This document shows positions 25,746-33,903 of a stretch of 64,000 nt of DNA, in pieces (positions within the stretch are counted from its first letter, which is position 1; the number at the start of each line of letters is the position of its first letter). Source of the stretch: Hydrogenophaga sp040372165 (GTDB lineage: Bacteria > Pseudomonadota > Gammaproteobacteria > Burkholderiales > Burkholderiaceae_C); NCBI RefSeq assembly GCF_040372165.1, contig NZ_BAABWG010000002.1, forward strand, positions 124,001-188,000. Reading direction: 5' to 3'. Below the pieces are notes generated by a model. It was not told where the DNA came from. It made no database searches and was given only the letters and a program-made list of their open reading frames with translations. A program made the translations under genes and the position numbers.

Positions 25746-27466
25746 CAGGCGTTGAAGCCACCCATGCTCTGGATGTGCTCGACATGGGCCAGCATTGACC
25801 GCTTGGCCACGGGCCAGAGCCGATCGGGCACATCGTCGTAGGCGATCTTCACCCAATCGTCCATGCTGCCGTCGGGGATGGCTTGCATGGCTTTTGCGAC
25901 CTTGGCCTCGCGCTTCAGGCGGTGGGCTTTGAGGTGTGCAATGGCCGCGTGGGCGCCGCCGTCCGGCTGCCCGTACGGGTTCTCATTGCCAAGCCGAATG
26001 TCGCCCAGCACATGGCCATGCGCTGGGAGAATGAAATCGATCTGGTATTGGGCACACAGCTGCGTCAACCGGTCGAGCGAATCGAGGTAGTCGCCCATGT
26101 TGCCGTCGGGCGGGTCGATGACGGTGGTGCTGCCGTTGAGCACGTGGTCGCCCGAGAACAGCAGCCCGTCTTCTTCCAGGACGAGGCACACATGGTTGGC
26201 CGCATGGCCTGGCGTGTGGACCGATTGCAGTGTGTGAACCACTTCGCCTTGCGCGGATGTGCCTTGCAGCACCAGACGCTCGCCGTCTTCGATGGTGCGA
26301 TCCGGTGTGAACTCGCTGGCGGCGCGCGCCGTGGGGGCGCTGGGCAGCCCGAGAATGGGCGGCCGTGGCTTGCCCGCTGATTCGCACAGGGCAGCGAGGG
26401 TGGGCGCGCCGGGAAAGTGGTCGGGGTGCGAATGGGTGCAGACGATGTTGCGGATGTCGCCGCCGGCCGCGCGCCAGATGCGGTCGATGTGCTCGGGCTC
26501 GTCCGGCCCTGGGTCGATCACGATGTGGCCGGTGGCTGGGTCGCCCACGATGTAGGTGTTGGTGCCAGGGCCGGTCATCACGCCGGGGTTTCCTGCGGTG
26601 AGGCGCTGCACGTTGCGCGTGAGGCGCACGGGTTCCTGGTGCTGCCAATCGAGCGCATGGTCCATCTGGCCATCGGGGCAGACCAGGGCCAGCTCACCAA
26701 AGGGCGGCTCGTCTTCCATGTATCGCACTTCCTTGCCCGCCAACGTTCCGGCACGCGGGCAGCTCGTCCAAAGAGGCGATTCGTCCTGGGCACAGGCGTC
26801 GAGCACGGCCTGCACGCTGTTGAAGGGCGTCAGCCGCTCTAGCGTGCGGATGGTGGGGAAGATCATGAAGAACTGGCGTGCCTTGTGCCGCTCCAGCGCA
26901 TCACACGGCCGCACCCAGACCGGTTCAAACTGCTCGGATTCGTCCGCCACCGGTACTTGCCCGTCAGGCATGGGGGCGACGAGAAACGGCACATCGAAGC
27001 GTTTGGGCAGATCACGGTCGGTGACCCAATGGGCCAGGACAAACACTCGCTCGGTGTCCAGCGTCCAGCCCTGCGCTTCGCATTGGGGGAACAGGGGCTT
27101 TTTGCGGTCGAGCGCGTCGACCTCAGCATGTCTCACTGCACTGCCGTTTTTGTGGCGAGCCAGCAAAACGCCCAGTTCCTCAAAGCTCTCCCGAATGGCG
27201 GCAATGGCCTGTGTCAGGTGGAGATCGCTCTGTCCGGGACGGCGCTTGGCCATGGCGTGGACCTGGTGGTCGGCGCTATCGATGCCGCCACCGGGGAACA
27301 CATACGCACCGGGTGCAAAGCTCGCCGTCGCTGAGCGGCGCGTCATCAGCACCTCGATGCCAGGTTTGTCCGGGTCTGTGCTGTCGCGCAGCAGCAGGAC
27401 GGTGGCGGCAGGGCGGGGAGCAACCGCGTGGCGCGGTGCGTGGAGGCGTTGGGAGTGTCGAACCAT
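25745..27466 (-). CDS. NUDIX hydrolase - metallo-beta-lactamase fold fusion protein
   Basis: About 573 residues holding two hydrolase domains. The N-terminal half is NUDIX-like (AATVLLLRDSTDPDKPGIEV, GAYVFPGGGID, and Nudix-box remnant AIRESFEELGVLLA with REx2EExG), near residues 20-240. The C-terminal half is a metallo-beta-lactamase fold with GPGTNTYIVGD, zinc motif VCTHSHPDHFPGAP (HxHxDH), SVHTPGHAANHVCL, LLFSGDHVLNGST and a C-terminal helical tail. The tail resembles the LACTB2/RNase-like MBL group. Start is uncertain: ATGs at 27466 and 27475, neither with a clear ribosome site. Coupled to a phosphoesterase, suggesting nucleotide or CoA-ester clean-up (inference). Confidence 0.85.
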   Translation of the reverse strand: MVRHSQRLHAPRHAVAPRPAATVLLLRDSTDPDKPGIEVLMTRRSATASFAPGAYVFPGGGIDSADHQVHAMAKRRPGQSDLHLTQAIAAIRESFEELGVLLARHKNGSAVRHAEVDALDRKKPLFPQCEAQGWTLDTERVFVLAHWVTDRDLPKRFDVPFLVAPMPDGQVPVADESEQFEPVWVRPCDALERHKARQFFMIFPTIRTLERLTPFNSVQAVLDACAQDESPLWTSCPRAGTLAGKEVRYMEDEPPFGELALVCPDGQMDHALDWQHQEPVRLTRNVQRLTAGNPGVMTGPGTNTYIVGDPATGHIVIDPGPDEPEHIDRIWRAAGGDIRNIVCTHSHPDHFPGAPTLAALCESAGKPRPPILGLPSAPTARAASEFTPDRTIEDGERLVLQGTSAQGEVVHTLQSVHTPGHAANHVCLVLEEDGLLFSGDHVLNGSTTVIDPPDGNMGDYLDSLDRLTQLCAQYQIDFILPAHGHVLGDIRLGNENPYGQPDGGAHAAIAHLKAHRLKREAKVAKAMQAIPDGSMDDWVKIAYDDVPDRLWPVAKRSMLAHVEHIQSMGGFNA

Positions 27467-27560
27467 GCCGACCATTGTGCGGCAGAGTCGATGTCCGTGC
27501 ATCAAGGGTTGACGCTCAGACGACAGGCAGCGCAATCCGCGCTCGGGCTTTGTGGACGCT

Positions 27561-28298
27561 TCAGTGCCGGTTCATGTGGGGCGGCAGCGAGGTCCACTCG
27601 GCATCGAAGCCATTGCTCGGTCTGACGGGAGGCGGGAGCTCTTCATCGATGGTCCGCTGAACCGAGGCCAGCACACTGTCGAGCACGGGGACCGGCACGC
27701 TGTCTTGTACCAGCGGCACCATGCCCACGAGGCCGGCACCGCCGAGGATGATGGCGTCGACGGGGCCGCTCGACACCGCCTGTTGGCACGCTCGCCCCAG
27801 CTCGCGCTGCGCCATTGATGGGTCCGCCGCCAGCTCTGCTCCTGTGGGCGCTACCGTGACGATGCTTGTCAAATGCTCGCCCATACCCAGGTTTTGCGCC
27901 AGCCGTCTGAGCATGGGGGCCCAGCGTTCACCGCCGGTGACGATGGCAAAACGGCCCAGCGCTGCCGCACTCAGAAAGCTGGCTTCCGCCAGCCCCGATA
28001 CCGGCACGGCAGAAGACTCACGCAGCGCGAAGAGGCCTGGGTCGCCAAAGCAGCCAATCAGCACCGCATCCGGCGGCGTTTGTGCGAATGGCGGTTCGGC
28101 CAGGGCGCCCGCCCAGGTGTCCAGCGCAGCATGGGCGGCGACCGCGTAGCTGGCCTCGTTGGCGATGTAGCGTGCGCCGAACGCGGCGGTGGCCACCGTC
28201 ACATGGGCGCGTTCACCTGCCAGGGCCTGAGCATGGGCCCGCATGCGCTCGCTGACCGAGCTTGTGGTGTTGGGGTTGATGATGAGCAACTGCTTCAT
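27561..28298 (-). CDS. Asp/Glu/hydantoin racemase family protein
   Basis: A 245-residue member of the family that includes hydantoin and allantoin racemases. N-terminus MKQLLIINPNTTSSVSERMR is diagnostic. The first catalytic Cys is present in VLIGCFGDPGLFAL. At the second catalytic position, usually LGCAG in hydantoin racemases, this protein reads ILGGAGLVGM, so the second Cys is replaced by Gly. That suggests altered chemistry or one-Cys catalysis. It is the last gene of the ABC transporter / GntR operon, 15 nt after the GntR stop, so the imported compound may be a hydantoin-, allantoin- or amino-acid-like substrate (inference). Confidence 0.85.
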   Translation of the reverse strand: MKQLLIINPNTTSSVSERMRAHAQALAGERAHVTVATAAFGARYIANEASYAVAAHAALDTWAGALAEPPFAQTPPDAVLIGCFGDPGLFALRESSAVPVSGLAEASFLSAAALGRFAIVTGGERWAPMLRRLAQNLGMGEHLTSIVTVAPTGAELAADPSMAQRELGRACQQAVSSGPVDAIILGGAGLVGMVPLVQDSVPVPVLDSVLASVQRTIDEELPPPVRPSNGFDAEWTSLPPHMNRH

Positions 28299-28313
28299 GG
28301 TGGCCAGGCAAGC

Positions 28314-29042
28314 TCAGGCTTCTGTCAGTGCGCGGGTCCAGTCGTCCGGCGATTCTTCATCAGAACAGGAATCGTCTTTGCTCAGGGTGGCTTCCAGTGC
28401 AATGAGGTGTCTCGTCATGAGCTTCCCCGCTTCCTTGCCGTCACCCAGGCGAATGGCGGCCAGCAAGGCGCGGTGTTCGTCGCAACCACAGGCGCTCTCG
28501 CCCTGGCTCTCGCTGGAGGGCTTCGGCCCGTAAGCCATGAGGACGAGCGAGGTGCGAAAGACCAGCTTTCGCAACATGCGCCCCAGCGTCTCCTGGCCGG
28601 CCGATTCTGCAATCAGCAAATGGAATTCGCCTGACAGACGAATGGCTCGCTTGAAGTCACCGGCGGCACGGGCGGACTCTTCCATCTGGATGCAGCGTGA
28701 GAGTGACTGAACCGCGGATCGAGGGGCATTGGCCACGAAGCGTTCCACCAGGGTGGGCTCGATCAAGCGCCGTGCCTCAAAGACTTCCTCGGCCTCCCGG
28801 CGCGTGGGTTTCGCGATGGTGGCGCCACGGTTGGGGATGAGCGTGACCACCTGCTCGTTGGCCAACCGCACCAGCACTGGCCGGATGCGGGTACGGGAGA
28901 CGCCAAAGGCTTCAGCCAGCCGGTCTTCCACCAGCTTGGTGCCCGGCACGAGGCGGTGATCCAGAATCGCCGTGATGAGCTCCTGGTAGATGTGCTCATC
29001 TGTGAAGCTGGCGGCGCTTTTGACGCGTGAGGATGCTGGCAT
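28314..29042 (-). CDS. GntR family regulator (FadR subfamily)
   Basis: A 242-residue regulator with an N-terminal winged helix (IYQELITAILDHRLVPGTKL, VEDRLAEAFGVSRTRIRPVL, residues about 18-60) and an all-helical FCD effector domain (RREAEEVFEARRLIEPTLVE, SGEFHLLIAESAGQETLGRM, DEHRALLAAIRLGDGKEAGK). Metal-binding His positions of FCD domains appear retained (EFH, DEH, TRH). The start overlaps the upstream permease stop by 1 nt. It probably controls its own operon through two TTGTG(T/C)(A/G)CAA palindromes at 33774-33806, in front of the first operon gene. Confidence 0.9.
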   Translation of the reverse strand: MPASSRVKSAASFTDEHIYQELITAILDHRLVPGTKLVEDRLAEAFGVSRTRIRPVLVRLANEQVVTLIPNRGATIAKPTRREAEEVFEARRLIEPTLVERFVANAPRSAVQSLSRCIQMEESARAAGDFKRAIRLSGEFHLLIAESAGQETLGRMLRKLVFRTSLVLMAYGPKPSSESQGESACGCDEHRALLAAIRLGDGKEAGKLMTRHLIALEATLSKDDSCSDEESPDDWTRALTEA

Positions 29043-29923
29043 CAGGCACCTCCTCGTCTTCTGGAGCGGCGTGCGAGGCCGCTGGCAAGTCCCACCGCCA
29101 GCACCATCACCAGCAATGACACGACCGTGGTGATGGTAGCCAGTGCGTAGATGGCTGGCGTGGTCACCGTGGTGGTGAGGCCTTGCAACTCCAGCGGCAA
29201 CGTATTGACGTCACCGATGGCTTGAGAGGTGCGGGCAATTTCGTCCCAGCTGAGCGTGAAGCCAAACATGCCGACACCCACCACGGAAGGCGCGATCAAT
29301 GGCATGACCACATGCCGGAACGTCTGCCAGTGCGTAGCACCCAGATCGCGAGCCGCTTCTTCGTAGGCTGGGTTGAAACGGTTGAACACCGCGAACATGA
29401 TGAGCAGCCCGAAGGGCAGCGTCCAGGTCAGGTGTGCGCCCAGTGCCGATGTGAACAGGCCCAATGCCGTGGTGTATTCGGCCAGTGCGTTTTCTGCACC
29501 CACCCATTCCAGCACCGTCTTGAACACGCCATCGAGCAGACGGAACTGCAAACCAATGCCGAGCGAGACGATGATGGACGGCATGATCAGGCTTGCCACC
29601 GTCACGTAGAAGAGCGTGTTGCCGCCCCGCAAACGTTTGCGAAACGCCAGGCCCGCCAGCACGGAGAGCGCAATGGTCAGCACCATCACGGCGCCGCCGA
29701 GCTTGAGTGAGCGCACAAAGGCCGAGCCAATGTCCACTGTGCCCAACCCTTCGGCCAACTGCTCGTACCAGTGAACGGACCAGCCGCGCAGCGGAAAGGT
29801 CAGGCCGCCCTCCGGCCCCTGGAACGACAGCACAAAAATCACCGACATCGGCCCGTACAGAAAGAGCACGAACGAGGTGAAGACGGCAGCGAGTGGCCAG
29901 AATCCTTTTGGACGAACTTGCAT
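29042..29923 (-). CDS. ABC transporter permease, PotC-like
   Basis: A 293-residue inner-membrane permease with six predicted helices. The first is VFTSFVLFLYGPMSVIFVLS. The EAA cytoplasmic loop that contacts the ATPase is YEEAARDLGATHWQTFRHVV. It belongs to the polyamine/spermidine (PotC, YdcV) class of importers. It begins 142 nt after the PotB-like gene, across a spacer with a GC-rich repeat fragment (about 29990-30058), and overlaps the GntR start. Confidence 0.92.
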   Translation of the reverse strand: MQVRPKGFWPLAAVFTSFVLFLYGPMSVIFVLSFQGPEGGLTFPLRGWSVHWYEQLAEGLGTVDIGSAFVRSLKLGGAVMVLTIALSVLAGLAFRKRLRGGNTLFYVTVASLIMPSIIVSLGIGLQFRLLDGVFKTVLEWVGAENALAEYTTALGLFTSALGAHLTWTLPFGLLIMFAVFNRFNPAYEEAARDLGATHWQTFRHVVMPLIAPSVVGVGMFGFTLSWDEIARTSQAIGDVNTLPLELQGLTTTVTTPAIYALATITTVVSLLVMVLAVGLASGLARRSRRRGGA

Positions 29924-30065
29924 CAGAGAAGCTTCCAGCTGGCTGTGCTATTCGAGTGGCGCAACGTAACCTCCAGACTCCCGCGGAACCGGCTTTGCCG
30001 GGCCGCAGGGTGCGCCTCCTTGAGGGGGGATGCGGGCGCGCGAAGTGAGCAAGTGACGGGGGTGG

Positions 30066-30971
30066 TCATAGTTCTTTTCGGATGTCGACCATGCGGGTCA
30101 GGGCCCAGATGATCATCAGCACCACGGCCAGCAAAATCACCGCGTTCGCCGCCGCCAGTGGAAACTGCAAGTAGGACGTCTGCACCTGGATGATCTTGCC
30201 CACCGATGCGATCTGCTGGCCGCCCATGACGCCGATGGTCACGAAGTCGCCCATGACAATGGTGATGACGAAGATGGAACCGATGATGATGCCGGTCTTG
30301 GACAAGGGGATCACCACGTTCCACAAGCTTTGCCAGGCGCTGGCGCCTGCGTCGCTGGCCGCTTCGAGCAAGCTGCGGTCGATGCGCATCATGCTGTTGA
30401 AGATGGGCACGATCATGAACATGGTGTAGAGGTGCACGAAGGCGAGCACCACTGAAAAATCAGAAAACAGAAGCCACTCAATGGGCGTATCGACGATGCC
30501 GATGCTCATCAAGGTCTGGTTGACCAGGCCGTTGCGACCCAGCAAGGGCACCCACGAAATCATGCGGATGACATTGGACGTCCAGAAAGGCACCGTGCAC
30601 AGCACGAACAAGGCGGTCTGCATGGTGGCCGATTGCACATGAAACGCCAAAAAGTAGGCGACCGCGAAGCCCAGCACCAGGGTAATGAACCAGACAATCA
30701 GGCAAAACTTGAGCGTGGACAGATAGGTCGAGAGCGTGACGCACAGATCACCGTTGTCGGTCAGAGAGCCGCAACCCTGAAAAATGTCAGCGTAGTTGGC
30801 CCAGGTGAACGCCGGAAGAATCTCGTACTCGTTGTACTCCCAGAAACTCACCATCACCACCAAAGCCAGCGGAATCAGGAAGAACAGCAAAAACACTGCC
30901 GAGAACGGCAGCGCCTGCCACCAGGCAGCAATGCCCTTGGCGGGTTGGCGGGTGGCAGAAGAAGCGCTCAT
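30066..30971 (-). CDS. ABC transporter permease, PotB-like
   Basis: A 301-residue permease. Start at 30971 (MSASSATRQPAKGIAAWWQA); the longer frame reads through the intergenic repeats and is not real. A first membrane helix (PFSAVFLLFFLIPLALVVMV) is followed by a large periplasmic loop (NEYEILPAFTWANYADIFQG) and five more helices. The EAA loop is LLEAASDAGASAWQSLWNVV. The pair with the PotC-like protein forms the transmembrane channel. It is separated from the solute-binding protein gene by a 333-bp repeat-bearing spacer. Confidence 0.92.
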   Translation of the reverse strand: MSASSATRQPAKGIAAWWQALPFSAVFLLFFLIPLALVVMVSFWEYNEYEILPAFTWANYADIFQGCGSLTDNGDLCVTLSTYLSTLKFCLIVWFITLVLGFAVAYFLAFHVQSATMQTALFVLCTVPFWTSNVIRMISWVPLLGRNGLVNQTLMSIGIVDTPIEWLLFSDFSVVLAFVHLYTMFMIVPIFNSMMRIDRSLLEAASDAGASAWQSLWNVVIPLSKTGIIIGSIFVITIVMGDFVTIGVMGGQQIASVGKIIQVQTSYLQFPLAAANAVILLAVVLMIIWALTRMVDIRKEL

Positions 30972-31304
30972 GGACAGCGTTTGAGTGTTAACAGTCGATC
31001 TCAACGGCGAATCGAATGGGCGACGGCGTAGCCACGTCGTCCCGCCCAAAGCCGCCTCAAGTGAGGCGGCGTGGACAAGCCGAGGGTGCGGCGGATCCGG
31101 GTCCCCCGGTCCGCCACGCACCGCCCCCTTGAGGGGGGCGGGCAAAGCCCGGCGGGGGTGCGTTCCTTCATCATTTGCATGGAGCAACGAAGTCAGGGTT
31201 GGCCTTCCAGCGCCGAGCCGAGGGTGCGGCGGATCCGGGTCCCCCGGTCCGCCACGCACCGCCCCCTTGAGGGGGACGGGCGAAGCCCGGCGGGGGTGGG
31301 TCTA
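30972..31304. repeat. repeat-bearing spacer inside the ABC operon
   Basis: A 333-bp stretch with no gene. It holds two direct copies of an 83-bp GC-rich element (31078-31160 and 31216-31298, two mismatches), each with a CCGCCCCC-TTGA-GGGGG hairpin core. A separate perfect 9-bp stem-loop (GCCGCCTCA/TGAGGCGGC) lies at 31051-31070. It sits between the binding-protein gene and the permease genes, where hairpins commonly protect the upstream message and lower downstream expression. Confidence 0.8.
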
Positions 31305-32576
31305 TCAAGCCGCGACGAACTCGTTCCACTTGCGCACCATGTACGCGTTCTCATCCATCACCGCGTTCCAGCAAGCGATTCCGCCCATGCGCTGCTCGTA
31401 GCTGCCGCCGTCGCGCACGGATCCCTTCTTGGCCAGCACGTCGCCATTGGGGCTCTTGATGTCTTGCTCGGCCGGCTTGCCTTCCATCCAGTAGGCCCAC
31501 TCGTACGGCTCCATCTTGGCCTTGGCGGTGTCGAGCACGGCGCTGTAGTAGCCCTGGCGGTTCAGATAGGCGCCTGCCCAGCCGTCGAGGAACCAGTCGA
31601 TGAACTCATACGCGCCGTCGAGCTTGCGGCCCGACAACGTGGCAGGCACGCCGAAGCCAGCAGCCCAGGCGCGATAGCCTTCTTTCAGCGGCTGGAACAC
31701 GCAGTCGATGCCCTTGGTGCGCACGGCGGTCACGGCCGGGCTCCACATGGACTGAATCACCACTTCGCCCGATGCCATCAGGTTGACGGACTCGTTGAAG
31801 TCCTTCCACAGCGCGCGGAACTGGCCGGCCTTCTTGGCTTCGATCAAGGTCTTGATGGTCAGGTCGATTTCGGCCTTGGTCATGTTGCCCTTGTCGGCGT
31901 ATTTATGAATGCCCATGGCTTCCACCACCATGGCCGCGTCCATGATGCCGATCGACGGAATGTTCAGAATCGCAGCCTTGCCTTTGAACTCGGGGTTCAG
32001 GAGTTCTGCCCATGAGCTGATGGGCCGCTTGATCAAATCCGGGCGAATGCCCAGCGTGTCGGCGTTGTAGACCGTCGGAATGAGCGTCATGTACTCGGTT
32101 GGTGCGGCCGAGAATGCCTTGCTCTTCTCGCTTTCGAGGTTCATCACCTTCTTGGGTGCGGTGCCTTGATCTCCCACCATCTTGCCGCCGACTTCACCCT
32201 TGGTGAACAGCGTGGTGATCTTGTCCGAATTCTTGATGCGTTTGGTGTCAATGCCCTTGAGGTTGCCGGTCGGTACGATCTTCTTGAGCGAGAAATACTC
32301 GGTATCGATCAGGTCGAAGCTGTTCGGGGCGGTGACGGCGCGCTTGGTGACTTCGTCGGTGGTCACGGCAACGTATTTGATCTCAATGCCGGTGTCCGCC
32401 ATGAATTTCTCGGCAATGGCCTTGTCCTGGTTCACCGCGGTGCCCAGGTAGCGCAGCACAATTTTCTCTTGGGCATGAATGGCAGGCGCCAGGCCAGTGG
32501 CCAGTATGCCGGCAGTGCCTTGAAGCAGGGTGCGGCGCTGAAGGCCTGGGCGTGGGTCGCGTTTCTGATCAGTCAT
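31305..32576 (-). CDS. ABC transporter solute-binding protein, PotD/PotF-like
   Basis: A 423-residue periplasmic binding protein of the spermidine/putrescine type (SBP_bac_8-like). The N-terminus carries a twin-arginine-like signal (LQRRTLLQGTAGILATGLAP with cleavage after IHA-Q). Mature motifs include VLRYLGTAVNQDKAIAEKFM, a mid-protein SVNLMASGEVVIQSMWSP and DGAYEFIDWFLDGWAGAYLN. Start at 32576 is chosen because GGAG lies 8 nt upstream; GTG and ATG at 32585/32582 are too close to it. It is encoded 128 nt after the ATPase gene. Ligand not predictable; the racemase in the operon argues against a simple polyamine. Confidence 0.9.
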   Translation of the reverse strand: MTDQKRDPRPGLQRRTLLQGTAGILATGLAPAIHAQEKIVLRYLGTAVNQDKAIAEKFMADTGIEIKYVAVTTDEVTKRAVTAPNSFDLIDTEYFSLKKIVPTGNLKGIDTKRIKNSDKITTLFTKGEVGGKMVGDQGTAPKKVMNLESEKSKAFSAAPTEYMTLIPTVYNADTLGIRPDLIKRPISSWAELLNPEFKGKAAILNIPSIGIMDAAMVVEAMGIHKYADKGNMTKAEIDLTIKTLIEAKKAGQFRALWKDFNESVNLMASGEVVIQSMWSPAVTAVRTKGIDCVFQPLKEGYRAWAAGFGVPATLSGRKLDGAYEFIDWFLDGWAGAYLNRQGYYSAVLDTAKAKMEPYEWAYWMEGKPAEQDIKSPNGDVLAKKGSVRDGGSYEQRMGGIACWNAVMDENAYMVRKWNEFVAA

Positions 32577-32704
32577 GGTCATCACTCCGTGAAAACTGAG
32601 GTGGAAGAAAAGTGGAAAAAGTGAACAGGAGAAGAAGGACGAGGGAAAGGGAAAGCGGAAAGCCGGCTTCGCGTGGTCCAGGGAAGAGGCGGCGAGTCAG
32701 ACAA

Positions 32705-33706
32705 TCACAAGCCATGGGCCATCGCTGGCGTCCAGCCCAGGCTCACGTGCTCCCCCAGGGCAACGGGCGCCTCGGCCCATTGGGCTTCGGGCACCATGAC
32801 GGATACCTCTTGATCGCCCATCTCGTCCTGCGCCCGAAGACCGACCAGCACATAGATGCCCTGATACTCGATATCCGTGACGCGTGCCGGCAGACCATCG
32901 GAAGTGCCTCCCGGTGACATGCGCATGTGGTCATTTCGGACGGCGAACTTCTGACCATTGGTGTGCACGACGTTGTGGCCGCCCATGAAGCGGGCGACAA
33001 ACTCGCTCGCTGGACGGTTGTAGACCTCGTGCGGGGTGCCGGCCTGTTCTATGCGCCCCTGGTTCATGACAACCATCAGGTCGGCCAGTGCCATGGCTTC
33101 CTCCTGCGAATGGGTCACATGAATGAACGTCAGGCCCAGCTCCTTTTGCCAGGCGCGCAGTTCGGCTCTCATCTGGATTCGCAGGAACGGGTCCAGTGCT
33201 GACAGTGGCTCGTCCAGCAACAGAACCCGGGGCTGGGTGATGAGGGCGCGAGCCAGCGCCACTCGTTGCTGCTGTCCCCCTGACAGTTCGCCAGGTTTGC
33301 GGTGGGCAAGATGTCCCATCGCGACCCGTTCGAGCAAGTCCTTGGCCTTGTGATGTCGCTCGGTTTTTGACGCACCTTTCATCTTCAGGCTGAAGGCCAC
33401 GTTGTCCAGTGCGCTCAAATGAGGAAACAGGGCGAAGCTCTGAAACATCATGGCTGTGCCGCGCTCAGCAGCAGGTAGCCAGGTGATGTTGCGGTGGTCG
33501 AGCAGTACATCCCCGCTGGTAGCGAATTCGTGCCCTGCCACCATACGCAGCGTGGTGCTCTTGCCGCAACCCGAGGGACCGAGCAGGCAGCAATAGCTCC
33601 CTGGTTCTATGCGCAGACTGATCTGGTCGACGGCCGGCTCCCCGTCGTCATAGCGCTTGGTCAGGGAGACAAGTTCAACCGCTGAAGATGCCTTGTTTGC
33701 ATTCAT
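32705..33706 (-). CDS. ABC transporter ATP-binding protein, PotA-like
   Basis: A 333-residue ATPase energising the importer. Walker A is LLGPSGCGKSTTLRMVAGHE, the Q-loop is MMFQSFALFPHL, the signature is GELSGGQQQRVALARALI, Walker B is RVLLLDEPLSALD, and the H-loop is IHVTHSQEEAMALAD. The C-terminal 90 residues form a TOBE-type regulatory domain. Start at 33706 (MNANKASSAVELVSLTKRYD); an alternative ATG at 33724 exists and neither has a strong ribosome site. It is the first gene of the operon that continues with binding protein, two permeases, GntR and racemase. Confidence 0.93.
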   Translation of the reverse strand: MNANKASSAVELVSLTKRYDDGEPAVDQISLRIEPGSYCCLLGPSGCGKSTTLRMVAGHEFATSGDVLLDHRNITWLPAAERGTAMMFQSFALFPHLSALDNVAFSLKMKGASKTERHHKAKDLLERVAMGHLAHRKPGELSGGQQQRVALARALITQPRVLLLDEPLSALDPFLRIQMRAELRAWQKELGLTFIHVTHSQEEAMALADLMVVMNQGRIEQAGTPHEVYNRPASEFVARFMGGHNVVHTNGQKFAVRNDHMRMSPGGTSDGLPARVTDIEYQGIYVLVGLRAQDEMGDQEVSVMVPEAQWAEAPVALGEHVSLGWTPAMAHGL

Positions 33707-33773
33707 GCGCTGGGGCGAACGCATAAGCCGTGCCAGCCTGAAATGGCTGATGTGAGCCCGTGTTGAGAGGGAA

Positions 33774-33806
33774 TTGTGTACAAAACAGCACTGGTTTTGT
33801 GCGCAA
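33774..33806. promoter_or_regulatory. tandem FadR-type GntR operators upstream of the ABC operon
   Basis: TTGTGTACAA at 33774-33783 and TTGTGCGCAA at 33797-33806 are each palindromic at the T-G-T...A-C-A positions typical of FadR-subfamily sites, 23 bp apart. Together they also form a 13-bp imperfect inverted repeat with a 7-nt centre. They are 68 bp upstream of the ATPase start and about 98 bp upstream of divergent dapF. Assignment to the GntR gene of the same operon is inference. Confidence 0.6.
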
Positions 33807-33903
33807 TCAAGGGGGTCTTGTGGCTTGAGCTCCTCGATCCGGTGCGAATGCACCGTCAGGCGGCGCAAGTCAGTCCATGTCCGCAAAGCGGGATAATGCA
33901 GGG

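Noticed and set aside
30972..31259. 96-residue N-terminal extension of the PotB-like permease
   Set aside because: It translates the two 83-bp repeats; the permease family start and first membrane helix begin right after the ATG at 30971.
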